The position numbers were made by a program, and so were the translations under genes. DNA of 64,000 bases from Pseudomarimonas salicorniae (GTDB taxonomy: Bacteria > Pseudomonadota > Gammaproteobacteria > Xanthomonadales > Xanthomonadaceae), in assembly GCF_023156535.1 (NCBI RefSeq), contig NZ_JALNMH010000005.1:158275-222274 (forward strand). Direction: 5' to 3'. This document shows, piece after piece, positions 1 to 10,084 of the stretch. Each line of letters begins with the position of its first letter. Position 1 is the first letter of the stretch. The notes below the pieces were generated by a model. That model saw only the letters and a list, made by a program, of their open reading frames with translations. It was not told where the DNA came from and searched no databases.

Positions 1-1067
1 GGCAGAGCGACTGCGTGCTGCTCATCGCCGACGCCAGCCGCCCGGCCCAGCTCTGCACGCCCCTACCGGTGCCGACCCGCGGCCCGGCGGTGCCGGTGCA
101 TCTGGTCCTGGTCAATCCACGCGGCCCTTCGCCCGGCAGCACCGCCCCCTGGCTGGAGCGCCTGCCGCAGGGCCGTGCACACCACCACATCCGCGGCCCG
201 CGCGACATCGCCCGACTCGTGCGCCGGTTGACCCGCGGCGCCGTGGGCCTGGTGCTCTCCGGCGGCGGGGCGCGCGGCTTCGCCCACCTCGGCACGATCC
301 GCGCCCTGCGCGAGCACGGCTGGACCTTCGACTACGTAGGCGGCACAAGCATCGGGGCGATCATCGGCGCCGGGGTCGCCTGCGACTGGGACGACGCCAC
401 CCTGCGCGAGGTCTATCACCGCGCCTTCGTCGCCTCCAATCCGCTGGCCGACTGGACCCTGCCGCTGGTCTCGCTGCGTTCGGGGCGCAGCGTGGTGCGG
501 CGCCTGCGCGAGGCCTTCGGCAACCTCGACATCGAGGACCTGCCGATACCCTTCTTCTGCGTTTCCAGCGACCTCACCGAGGGCGCCCTGCAGGTCCATG
601 AGACCGAAACCCTGTGGCGCGCCCTGCGCGCCTCCTGCGCCATCCCGGGGGTGCTTCCGCCGCTGTTCCGCCACGGTCGCGTCCTGGTCGACGGCGGCGT
701 CATCGACAACCTGCCGGTCAGCGAGATGCGCCGGCGGATCTTCGGCCCGATCATCGCCAGCGACGTCGGCGGCGAGTACCGCCTGCCCACCGACATCGAC
801 GAGGACCATCTCCCCGGCTGGTGGGAGCTGCTGCCCGAACTGTTCGGCCGACGCCGGCGGCCGCGCATCGGTCAGATCCTGCTGCGCTCGGGCATGGTCA
901 ACTCGGCGCTCGGCACCCAGCGCGCGCGCAAGCTCAGCCGCCTGTTGCTGACCCCGTCGCTCGAGGGCATCGACCTGCTCGACTGGGACTGTTTCGAGCG
1001 CGCTGAAACGGCCGGTTATGAGTACGCCTGCGAGCGCCTGCGCGGGATGGACCCACCCGCGCTGTAA
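1..1067 (+). CDS. Patatin-like phospholipase, NTE family (5' truncated by window)
   Basis: Serine lipid hydrolase of the patatin/neuropathy-target-esterase type, expected to cleave acyl chains from (lyso)phospholipids at the membrane. The reading frame is open to the window edge, and the codons before the GTG at 15 read QSDC, so the N-terminus lies outside. The patatin core is clear: oxyanion loop SGGGARGFAHLG near residue 82, nucleophile motif GTSIG about 30 residues on, and the catalytic aspartate motif DGG in VLVDGGVIDNLP. The preceding stretch with VLLIADAS resembles the linker that follows cyclic-nucleotide-binding domains in long NTE proteins, so a longer regulated protein is likely but not visible. 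The stop is followed by 188 bp before the next gene. Patatin assignment is firm; NTE subfamily is inference. Confidence 0.88.
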   Translation, partial: QSDCVLLIADASRPAQLCTPLPVPTRGPAVPVHLVLVNPRGPSPGSTAPWLERLPQGRAHHHIRGPRDIARLVRRLTRGAVGLVLSGGGARGFAHLGTIRALREHGWTFDYVGGTSIGAIIGAGVACDWDDATLREVYHRAFVASNPLADWTLPLVSLRSGRSVVRRLREAFGNLDIEDLPIPFFCVSSDLTEGALQVHETETLWRALRASCAIPGVLPPLFRHGRVLVDGGVIDNLPVSEMRRRIFGPIIASDVGGEYRLPTDIDEDHLPGWWELLPELFGRRRRPRIGQILLRSGMVNSALGTQRARKLSRLLLTPSLEGIDLLDWDCFERAETAGYEYACERLRGMDPPAL

Positions 1068-1255
1068 TTGCAACTGAATTTAGCCACCCCGGCTTGGCCT
1101 GCGTTCACATTGGATGGGCAAGATCGGTGTCCTGAGCCGCGTGATGCCCGCGCGGCTGCTCCCCATCGCCGTCGACCGCACCGGGAACGATCCAGCCCGG
1201 GCGCGGTCGCAGGCTTTCCAGGGCCGGTTTCCCCGGGCCCGAAGAGGAACCGAGC

Positions 1256-2257
1256 ATGTCGCAACCGATCCGCGTTTTGCTGCCGATGCTCATTGTCCTC
1301 GGCGCCCTCGTCGCCCTGGTCGTGGCGCTCGGCCAACCCCTTCTGGACGCCTTCCTCGCCACGCCCTGGTTCAATGGGCTGATCCTTGCGGTGTTCGCCC
1401 TCGGCATCGCCGTCAACCTGCGCGGGGTGCTCCGCCTGCAGGGCGAGGTCCGCTGGATCGAGGCCTTCCGCCGGGCCAACCCGGAACGGCCGCCGACCAC
1501 CCAGCCGGTGCTGCTCTCGCCGATGGCCAAGCTGCTCTCGCACAGCGAGCGCAAGCCGCAGTCGCTGTCGACGGCGTCGATGCGCTCGCTGCTCGACAGC
1601 ATCTACCTGCGCCTCGAGGAACAGCGCGACCTGTCGCGCTACCTGATCGGCCTGCTGATCTTCCTCGGCCTGCTCGGCACCTTCTGGGGTCTATTGCTGA
1701 CCATTGCCTCGGTGGCCGAGATCATCGCCGGGCTGTCCGCCGGTAGCGACGCCCTGGCCATGTTCGACGCACTGAAGACCCGCCTTCGCGAGCCGCTGGC
1801 CGGCATGGCGACCAGCTTCTCGACCTCGCTGTTCGGCCTCGCCGGCTCGCTGGTGCTGGGCCTGCTCGACCTGTTCGCCGGGCGCGCTTCGAACCGTTTC
1901 TATTCCGAGCTGGAGGACTGGCTGTCCGGCATGACCCGGCTGTCTTCCGGCAGCAGCTTCGGCGGCGATGGCGACACCTCGGTACCGGCCTACGTGCAGG
2001 CCCTGCTGGAGCAGACCGCCGACGGCCTCGAACGCATGCAACGAGCCATCGTCGAGAACGACCGCGAACGCCGCTCGAACAACGAGCAGCTGGCCGAGCT
2101 GAACAGCCAGCTTGCGCGCCTGGCTGAGTCGCAGACCGAGCTGCGCGCCACCCTGCGCACCCTCGCCCAGCAGGAAGGCGGCATGAGCGAGGACCTGCGC
2201 AGCGAACTGCGCCTGCTGTCGCGGACGATTGCCAATTCGTTGAAGCGTGATTCGTGA
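1256..2257 (+). CDS. MotA/TolQ/ExbB-type proton channel protein
   Basis: Inner-membrane stator subunit expected to form a proton channel with the MotB-like protein encoded next. The 333 residues show two N-terminal membrane segments (about 8-28 and 38-55), a cytoplasmic section, then two segments typical of the family (about 130-155 with GLLGTFWGLLLT, and 180-205), and a C-terminal coiled coil rich in Leu, Glu and Gln (about 235-330). The start follows GAAGAGGAACC, an acceptable ribosome-binding site. The last codons (Arg-Asp-Ser-stop) lie inside a 7-bp repeat array. No flagellar, tol or exb genes are nearby. The layout resembles ZorA of Zorya defence, but no ZorC, ZorD or ZorE follows, so an envelope-energising role is the safer reading. 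The driven process is unknown. Confidence 0.8.
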   Translation: MSQPIRVLLPMLIVLGALVALVVALGQPLLDAFLATPWFNGLILAVFALGIAVNLRGVLRLQGEVRWIEAFRRANPERPPTTQPVLLSPMAKLLSHSERKPQSLSTASMRSLLDSIYLRLEEQRDLSRYLIGLLIFLGLLGTFWGLLLTIASVAEIIAGLSAGSDALAMFDALKTRLREPLAGMATSFSTSLFGLAGSLVLGLLDLFAGRASNRFYSELEDWLSGMTRLSSGSSFGGDGDTSVPAYVQALLEQTADGLERMQRAIVENDRERRSNNEQLAELNSQLARLAESQTELRATLRTLAQQEGGMSEDLRSELRLLSRTIANSLKRDS

Positions 2258-2368
2258 TTTGTGACTCAAGGAAGCTCGCAAGGATCCAGCGCTGTGCAGC
2301 TCGGCGCTCGCTCGGGAGGCGCCGATGATCGCTTTTGACCAATCGCCAATCACCAATCACCAATCACG
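2247..2368. repeat. Heptad repeat locus A with complementary arms
   Basis: Left arm GTGATTC, GTGATTT, GTGACTC (2247-2267) overlaps the stop codon of the MotA-like gene. After 73 bp the right arm reads AATCGCC, AATCACC, AATCACC, AATCACG (2341-2368). The arms are imperfect complements, so the intergenic transcript could fold back. The right arm ends 9 bp before the MotB-like start, where no Shine-Dalgarno sequence is evident. Related loci lie at 36377-36546 (same sequence family) and 25689-25843 (different sequence, same architecture). Confidence 0.8.
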
Positions 2369-2377
2369 GCCCTGCAC

Positions 2378-3508
2378 ATGAGCACCCTGGCTGCCCGCCG
2401 CCGCCGGCCGGTCGACTTCTGGCCGGGTTTCGTCGATGCGCTGAGCTCGCTGCTCATGGTGCTGGTCTTCCTGCTGCTGGTGTTCACCATCGGCCAGTTC
2501 GTGCTCAGCGATGCGTTGAGCGGGCGCGACAAGGCGCTGGCGCGGCTGAACGCCGAACTGGCCCAGCTGGCCGAAGTGCTGTCGATGGAGCGCGAGGCCA
2601 AGGCCGGGGCGCTGCGCCAGGTCGAGGAGCTGTCGGCCTCGCTGGCCAGCGCGTCGTCGGAGCGGGACGCGCTGCGCCTGCGCCTGGACGAGACCTCGGC
2701 AGCGCTGACCCAGACCCAGGCCCAGCTGGAATCGAGCCAGGGCGAGGTGGCCCGGCTGGTGGCCGACATCGCCGCGCTCAGCGAGCTCAAGCAGCAGCTG
2801 GAGGCCGAGATCGCCTCGCGCCTGGCCGACCTCGAGCAGACCCGCGAGAAGCTGACCGTGCAGACCGAGCTGTCGGCGAAGTCTGCGGCACAGGTCGAGC
2901 TGCTCAACCGGCAGATGGCGGCGCTGCGCCAGCAGCTGGACGAGATCAGCGCCGCGCTCGAGCTGCAGCGCGCGGCCTCCAAGGCCAAGGACCAGCAGAT
3001 CGAGGATCTGGGCCGGCAGCTCAACCTGGCACTGGCCGACAAGGTCAACGAACTGGCCCGCTACCGCTCGAACTTCTTCGGCAAGCTGCGCGAGATCCTC
3101 GGCAACCGCGACGACATCGTGGTGGTCGGCGACCGCTTCGTGGTTCCATCCGAGCTGCTCTTCCCCTCCGGTTCGGACGAGCTGGGACCGGAAGGCCGCC
3201 GCCAACTCGACCGTATCGCGCAAACCCTGCGTGAAGTGACCGCGGAGATCCCCTCGAGCATCGACTGGGTACTGCGCATCGATGGCCACACCGACCGCCG
3301 GCCGATCAATACGCCGCGTTTCCCCAGCAACTGGGAACTTTCCTCCGCTCGGGCGATCGCAATCGTCAAGCATCTGGTCACCGCCGGCATCCCGCCCAAG
3401 CATCTGGCCGCCAATGGATTCGGCCAGTTCCAGCCGCTGGACCCGGGCGACAGCGAGGCTGCGCTGGCGCGCAACCGGCGCATCGAGATCCAGCTCACCA
3501 ATCGTTGA
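2378..3508 (+). CDS. MotB/OmpA-like stator protein with long coiled coil
   Basis: Membrane-anchored peptidoglycan-binding partner of the preceding channel protein. Residues 1-20 are cytoplasmic and basic. One membrane helix follows (about 20-45) and begins with FVDALSS, whose Asp20 matches the essential proton-carrying aspartate of MotB, TolR and ExbD. Residues 45-225 form a long coiled coil, longer than in flagellar MotB. The C-terminal 130 residues are an OmpA-like domain with DGHTDRRP and the basic RNRRIEIQL tail that contacts diaminopimelate. The 376-residue length fits the peptidoglycan-binding proteins that pair with MotA/ExbB-like channels. It is separated from the channel gene by a heptad-repeat spacer but is co-directional, so an operon is likely. 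Class is firm; biological task unknown. Confidence 0.85.
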   Translation: MSTLAARRRRPVDFWPGFVDALSSLLMVLVFLLLVFTIGQFVLSDALSGRDKALARLNAELAQLAEVLSMEREAKAGALRQVEELSASLASASSERDALRLRLDETSAALTQTQAQLESSQGEVARLVADIAALSELKQQLEAEIASRLADLEQTREKLTVQTELSAKSAAQVELLNRQMAALRQQLDEISAALELQRAASKAKDQQIEDLGRQLNLALADKVNELARYRSNFFGKLREILGNRDDIVVVGDRFVVPSELLFPSGSDELGPEGRRQLDRIAQTLREVTAEIPSSIDWVLRIDGHTDRRPINTPRFPSNWELSSARAIAIVKHLVTAGIPPKHLAANGFGQFQPLDPGDSEAALARNRRIEIQLTNR

Positions 3509-3547
3509 TCGCATCCACGGACCGGACCGGGCACGGAGCCTTAAACC

Positions 3548-3880
3548 ATGAGCCTCTTCGCAAGCTGCGCACTCGGCCTGACGATCCTGGTGGTCGCCCT
3601 GAACCTCAACTACTCGGCCCTGTCCCTGCTGGTCCAGCGACTGCGCGAGGGCCGCTGGCCGATGGCTCTGCCGCTCGGCATCCCGGCACTGGGCTCGATC
3701 AGCGCACTGGCCGCATCCCTCGGCCTGCCCGCGGGGCATCCGGCGCAGGGCGCGCTGGTCCTGCTGTTCCTGATCGACACCGGCGGCCCGCTGGCCTGGC
3801 TGGTGTCCCGGATCCTGCGCCGACGGCGCGAGGGCGCCCGCCGCCTGCAGCCGGCCCTGCAGCGCCACCCGTCGGTCTGA
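3548..3880 (+). CDS. Small hypothetical membrane protein
   Basis: A 110-residue protein starting 39 bp after the MotB-like gene and probably co-transcribed. It shows three hydrophobic stretches (about 5-27, 38-60 and 66-88) and a basic Arg-rich tail (RRRREGARR), which predicts a cytoplasmic C-terminus. No family recognised. Position suggests an accessory to the MotA/MotB-like pair, but nothing in the sequence proves this. Confidence 0.6.
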   Translation: MSLFASCALGLTILVVALNLNYSALSLLVQRLREGRWPMALPLGIPALGSISALAASLGLPAGHPAQGALVLLFLIDTGGPLAWLVSRILRRRREGARRLQPALQRHPSV

Positions 3881-4026
3881 GCCCGCCACGCCCCGTGGGT
3901 GGGGGGTCAGGGAACGGATTAATATGAACGCAATCTGAACCCGTTAGACTGCGCGGCGCAGGGCCGGCGGTCCCTGCCGCGGCGCCCGCCCGGGCCCGCG
4001 CCCACACCACGCATCGGGGATCCTCC

Positions 4027-5751
<1,725 letters not shown>

Positions 5752-5894
5752 GCCCCCGGCGCCGCCGCCCAGCCTCGGCGGCGCCTTCCCGGGCGCTCTC
5801 GGTAAGCCGACAGGGTGCGCCCTGGACGCACCGGGCAGCCCGTGCGCACGGCGTCGGTGCGAGAGCGCGAACACTTGGCGCAAGGCTAGAGATT

Positions 5895-6316
5895 CATAGG
5901 GTGCGGCTGGCCGCACCGGGCGTACCGACCGAACGCCCGTATCGGTGCGCCGAGGCACACCCTATGTGGCTTCGCTGACGCCCAACGAAACCCGACTGTA
6001 GGAGCGCACATGGGCGCGACCGCGGCGTGACGTGTTCTCCACAGACCGCGGCCAGAGCGAACCTCCGCGGTCGCGCCCAAGGACGCTCCCACAATTTGAC
6101 TGCGGCGGGGTCTGCTTTGCGGCGCAAACCGGACCTGGCAACGCCCTTTCGTGTAGGAGCCAGCTTGCTGGCGATCATCCCGTCCGGGGTGCCTATCGCC
6201 AGCAAGCTGGCTACATTCGGGATTTGCGGTACGTCTGCTTTGCGCCCGTCGTTCGCCTCGGCGAGGAGCCGCAAGCGTTCATGCGGTACGCCCGGTGCGG
6301 CCAGCCGCACCCTATG
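5895..6316. repeat. Composite palindromic repeat, copy 1 (modules 1-3-2 plus inverted half module 1)
   Basis: The gene-free stretch 5752-6380 between the convergent nuclease and bioC genes is filled mainly by this. Module 1 (5895-5966) has arms CATAGGGTG and CACCCTATG. Module 3 (5998-6092) has arms GTAGGAGCGC and GCTCCCAC around GACCGCGG/CCGCGGTC. Module 2 (6153-6214) has arms GTAGGAGCCAGCTTGCTGGC and GCCAGCAAGCTGGCTAC. An inverted half of module 1 lies at 6284-6316. The same order with similar linkers recurs at 33232 and 58509. No ORF here looks real. Confidence 0.85.
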
Positions 6317-6380
6317 GGGTTTGACGCGGCGCAGGGCTGCTCCGCGCGCGCAACACATCATTCCACCGGGAATGACGGGC

Positions 6381-7262
6381 TCAGCCCTCGCGCCGGCGCA
6401 CCTTCAGGCTGCTGACCGGGAAACTGGCGATCTCGGCACCGGCGTGGCGTCGTGGCTGGCCGGCATCCGGGCCCCAGGCGTGGGCGTAGACCACCTCGTA
6501 GGTCGCCGGCAGGCGACCGGCCTCCCGGAACGCCTCGTAGGCGGCATATACAGCCTCCATGCGCTTGGGGCCGGTCAGGCCGCGGCGGCGCGTCTGGCTG
6601 GCGTTGCCGGCGCCGATGGTGCGCAGCTCCTGCATCAGCTCGCGCGGGTGCTGGTAGGTCAGGGTGAAGCGGTCGGTATCGAGCACCGGGTCGCGGAAGC
6701 CGGCGGCGAGGATCGCGTCGCCGATCTGCTGCACGTGGGCGAAGCGGCTGACGTGGGCCTGCCCGGGATCGGCCACGGCGAAGGCCTCGCGCAGCTCCTC
6801 CAGGGTGCCCTGGGCGAAGGTGCTGAACAGCAGCATGCCGTTCGGCCGCAGCACGCGGCGCAGCTCGGCCAGCAGCACCGGCAGGTCCTCCACCCACTGG
6901 AAGCAGAGGTTTGAGAACAGCAGGTCGCAGCTGGCATCGGCGATCGGCAGCGCACGCACATCGGCGCAGACCCGGGCGAAGCGGCGCAGCAGGCGCTGCT
7001 CGCCGCGGGCCTGCTGCAGCATCGGCAGGGCAAGGTCCATGGCGACCACCTCGGCCTTGGGCCAGCGCTGCTTGAGCAGGCGCGAGGCGATGCCCGGCCC
7101 GCAGCCGAGGTCGAGAATCCTTGCCGGGGCGGCCTGCAGGTAGTCGAGCTGCTCCAGCAGCCGCGTGCGCACCTCGGCCTGCAGCACGGCGGTGGCGGCG
7201 TAGTCGGGCGCGGCGCGGGAGAAGGCGCGGCGGACCTGGCGGAGATCGAGCATCGGATTCAT
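6381..7262 (-). CDS. bioC: Malonyl-ACP O-methyltransferase BioC
   Basis: SAM-dependent methyltransferase that caps malonyl-ACP as its methyl ester, letting fatty-acid synthase build the pimeloyl chain for biotin. The N-terminus LRQVRRAFSRAAPDYAATAVLQ is characteristic of the family's RRxFxRAAxxYDxxAxLQ signature, although Ala replaces the usual Asp after Tyr. Motif I is ILDLGCGPG, with acidic AMDLALPML after it and FSNLCFQWVEDL as the post-motif. Length is 293 residues from the ATG at 7262; a longer frame upstream lacks coding character. No strong ribosome-binding site is seen and a second Met lies three codons in. It lies 57 bp downstream of the antiporter gene on the same strand. Other biotin genes are not in the window. 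Confidence 0.88.
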   Translation of the reverse strand: MNPMLDLRQVRRAFSRAAPDYAATAVLQAEVRTRLLEQLDYLQAAPARILDLGCGPGIASRLLKQRWPKAEVVAMDLALPMLQQARGEQRLLRRFARVCADVRALPIADASCDLLFSNLCFQWVEDLPVLLAELRRVLRPNGMLLFSTFAQGTLEELREAFAVADPGQAHVSRFAHVQQIGDAILAAGFRDPVLDTDRFTLTYQHPRELMQELRTIGAGNASQTRRRGLTGPKRMEAVYAAYEAFREAGRLPATYEVVYAHAWGPDAGQPRRHAGAEIASFPVSSLKVRRREG

Positions 7263-7319
7263 CGGGGCGCGGATTATGGACCAGCCGGCGCGAAGCTGCC
7301 GCAAGCCCGCCCCCGGGCC

Positions 7320-9122
7320 TCAGCGCCGGCGCGGCCGCCAGCGGCGCAGGCGCTGCCGGATCGAGGGCCGGCCCACCTGAGGCGCGGCGTCGGCGATCAG
7401 GTTCAGCGCAGCGCTGCCGAACTTCAGGCCGACCTGGGTGACGCGTTCGTCCTCCAACTCGCGGACCATCAGGATCGCCGTACCGACGGCGATCCGGTCG
7501 CCGACCTGCGGGGCGCCCTCGTAGCGCTCGGCGAACAGTTCGGCCGCGGTGCGTCCGGCGACCGACTCGGGCAACAGCATGCCGTAGTAGTCGGCGATGT
7601 CGCGCAGGACCACGCTGCCGTCGAAGGTGAAGCTGCCGAACAGTTCGCGCTCGGCCTCCAGACCCTCGCTGCGCTCGACGAACAGCCAGTCGAGCTTGGC
7701 CACGTGGCCGGGCGGCGCGAGCAGGTAGGCGTAGTCCTCGGCGCGCAGGGCGCCGGCCTGCTCCGGTGTCAGCACCTGACCGTCGCGCACCACCAGGGCG
7801 CCGCGCGCCCAGCTCGGCAGACCCACGCCACGCAGGGCCGCACAGTCGGGCGCGACGCGGTAGCCGACCATCTCGTAGTGGAGCTGGCCGGGCAGGTCCA
7901 GCTCGATCCGCCGGGTGGGCGCGTCGCGACGCGGCAGGGCGACGCCCAGGCGATGCGCCGCCGGCGCCAGGGTCCAGCCCTGGATCAGCAGGGACGCGAG
8001 CACGACGACGAAGGCGACGTTGAAGTAGAGGTCGGCATTGGGCAGGCCGACCAGCTTGGGCACCGAGGCCAGGAACACGCCGACCGCGCCGCGCAGACCC
8101 ACCCAGCTGATGAAGGCCGCCTCGTTGCGCCGGAAGCCGAACGGCGCCAGGCACAGCACGGTGGCGACCGGCCGGGCGACCAGCATCAGGAACAGCGCGA
8201 TGCCCAGCGCCGGCACCAGCACCACCAGAAGTTTGCTCGGCGTCACCAGCAGGCCGAGCACCAGGAACATCATGCCCTGTGCCAGCCAGGTGGCGGCGTC
8301 CTGAACGCTGAGCACGTTGGCATAGGCACGTACCGGGCGGTTGGCCACCACCAGCCCGGCCAGGTACACGGCGAGGAAGCCGCTGCCCCCGGCGACGCTG
8401 GTCACGCCGAACACGCTGACCGCGCCGGCCACGGTCAGCACCGGATGCAGGCCGGAGGGCAGCTCGAAACGGTTCAGTGCCCAGGCGATGGTGCGCCCGC
8501 CGAGCACGCCACCCAGGGTGCCGACCAGCACCGCCTGCAGCAGCTGAACCAGCAGTTGCGTGGCGGTGACCGCGTTGTCGCTGGCGATCAGCGCGGTCAG
8601 CATCAGGGTGAGGAATACCGCCGCGGGATCGTTGCTGCCCGACTCGATCTCCAGCGTGCTGCCGACCCGGCGGTGCAGGTGCAGTCCGTTCGAGCGCAGC
8701 AGGAAGAACACCGCCGCGGCGTCGGTGCTGGCGATGATCGAGCCAAGCAGCAGGGCTTGCAGCGGTTCGAGGCCGAGCAGCGGGATCGCGGCCAGCGCCA
8801 CCAGGCCCGCGGTCAGCAACACGCCGAGCGTGGCCAGCATGGCTGCCGGCCCGAGTGCGCCGGCCATACGCGCCGCCTGGGTGCGCAGGCCGCCATCGAA
8901 CAGGATGATCGCCAGCGCCAGCGAGCCGAGCACGTAGGTGAGCTGGAAGTCGTCGAAGGCAAGCCCGCCCGGTCCGTCCTCGCCCAGCAGCATGCCGATG
9001 GCCAGGAACACCAGCAGCAGCGGTGCACCGAAGCGGGTGGCCAGCAGGCTGGAGGCGATACCGGCCAGCACCAGCAGGGCGCCGGACAACAGGATCCAGT
9101 TGGCAGCGGCGATGGCTTCCAT
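7320..9122 (-). CDS. nhaP2: K+/H+ antiporter, NhaP2/CvrA type (CPA1)
   Basis: Inner-membrane cation/proton exchanger of the CPA1 family, probably exporting K+ (or Na+) in exchange for protons to protect volume and pH. The 600 residues comprise about 12 hydrophobic segments (residues 8-390). FDGGLRT lies in the fourth to fifth helix region, and ESGSNDPAAVFLT carries the conserved ion-binding Asn-Asp pair. A cytoplasmic tail follows with a TrkA-C-like part (about 400-485) and a final domain like the CorC/HlyC transporter-associated fold. This arrangement matches CvrA/NhaP2 rather than plain NhaP. It starts 46 bp after the comM stop, so before comM was interrupted it could have been read with comM; its present promoter is not obvious. 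Confidence 0.88.
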   Translation of the reverse strand: MEAIAAANWILLSGALLVLAGIASSLLATRFGAPLLLVFLAIGMLLGEDGPGGLAFDDFQLTYVLGSLALAIILFDGGLRTQAARMAGALGPAAMLATLGVLLTAGLVALAAIPLLGLEPLQALLLGSIIASTDAAAVFFLLRSNGLHLHRRVGSTLEIESGSNDPAAVFLTLMLTALIASDNAVTATQLLVQLLQAVLVGTLGGVLGGRTIAWALNRFELPSGLHPVLTVAGAVSVFGVTSVAGGSGFLAVYLAGLVVANRPVRAYANVLSVQDAATWLAQGMMFLVLGLLVTPSKLLVVLVPALGIALFLMLVARPVATVLCLAPFGFRRNEAAFISWVGLRGAVGVFLASVPKLVGLPNADLYFNVAFVVVLASLLIQGWTLAPAAHRLGVALPRRDAPTRRIELDLPGQLHYEMVGYRVAPDCAALRGVGLPSWARGALVVRDGQVLTPEQAGALRAEDYAYLLAPPGHVAKLDWLFVERSEGLEAERELFGSFTFDGSVVLRDIADYYGMLLPESVAGRTAAELFAERYEGAPQVGDRIAVGTAILMVRELEDERVTQVGLKFGSAALNLIADAAPQVGRPSIRQRLRRWRPRRR

Positions 9123-9168
9123 CGGGAAATCCTAGCCGAGCGGTCGCGGCCGTTCCTGAGCCACCTGT

Positions 9169-10030
9169 TCAGCCAGGCAAGGCGAAACGACGCAGCGAGA
9201 TGGCTTCGGCCAGGTGCGCGCGGACGACCTGTGATTCCCCTGCCAGATCGGCGATGGTCCGGGCCACCCGCAGCAGTCTTTGCGCCACCCGCGCCGAGAG
9301 CTGCAGCCGATCAATGGCGCGATCCAGCAGCGCCTGGGTCTCCGCGTCGAGCGGGGCGGCCGAGGCCAGGGCGCCGGCGCCGAGCCGGGCGTTGAGCGCC
9401 CCGCGGACGTCCTGACGCGCGCGCGCAGCAGCGACCCGGCGGGCGACCGTTGCGCTGTCCTCGGGCGGGACCGGGCCGGGCCGCAGCTCGGCCGCCGACA
9501 GGCGCGGGACCTCGACGATGAGATCGATCCGATCGAGCAGCGGGCCGGAAATCCGCCCACGGTAGCGGGCGACCAGCTCGGCGCTGCAGTGGCAGCGACC
9601 GGACGGATCGCCGGCCCAGCCGCAGGGACAGGGATTCATCGCCGCGACGAGCTGGAAGCGGGCCGGGAACTCGGCCTGCTGGGCGGCGCGGGAAATGGTG
9701 ATCTGCCCGGACTCCAGCGGCTCGCGCAGCACCTCCAGCACGCGGCGGTCCCACTCGGTCAACTCGTCGAGGAAGAGCACGCCATGGTGAGCAAGGCTGA
9801 TCTCACCGGGCCGCGGCGGCGAACCACCCCCGACCAGGGCGATACCGCTGGCGGTGTGATGCGGATGACGGAAGGCCGGCTCGCGCCAGCGGCCCGGATC
9901 CAGGCGCTGCTGGCCAAGACTGCGCACCGCGGCGGCCTCCAGTGCCGAGGCCTCGTCCAGCGGCGGCAGCAGGCCGGTCAGCCGCGAGGCGAGCAGGGTC
10001 TTGCCGCTGCCGGGCGGACCGACGAGCAGC
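9169..10030 (-). pseudogene. comM: comM (YifB) C-terminal fragment, AAA+ core
   Basis: This is the 3' part of comM, the hexameric helicase that drives branch migration of incoming DNA during natural transformation. The fragment begins at LLVGPPGSGKT (Walker A) and continues through LFLDELTEW (Walker B), the sensor region AAMNPCPCGWAG with the Cys-rich GRCHCS stretch, and the normal C-terminus. It lacks the N-terminal domain, which is encoded at 16170-16813. An open frame continues past 10030 into the antisense of the recombinase, but those codons do not resemble ComM. Joining the fragments over the shared AGC gives GGHH-LLLVGPPG, the family's usual sequence, at about the normal length of 500 residues. 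The gene is therefore disrupted, and intact after precise excision. Confidence 0.92.
10028..10030. other. Left attachment-site core (AGC)
   Basis: The AGC at 10028-10030 is repeated at 16170-16172, the other edge of the element. Placing the crossover in this trinucleotide rebuilds an in-frame comM with three leucines before VGPPG, as in the family. An alternative 5-bp core (AGCAG) would also keep the frame but give two leucines. Confidence 0.65.
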
Positions 10031-10084
10031 CTAATGTGGCTGAATAGTAAAGTATCCTTGCCTCGTCCTAGAGTAGGTGCCCCG

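Noticed and set aside
1256-3508. Zorya anti-phage system
   Set aside because: Only ZorA/ZorB-like genes are present; no ZorC, ZorD helicase or ZorE nuclease lies nearby, and the following genes are a small membrane protein and an exported nuclease.
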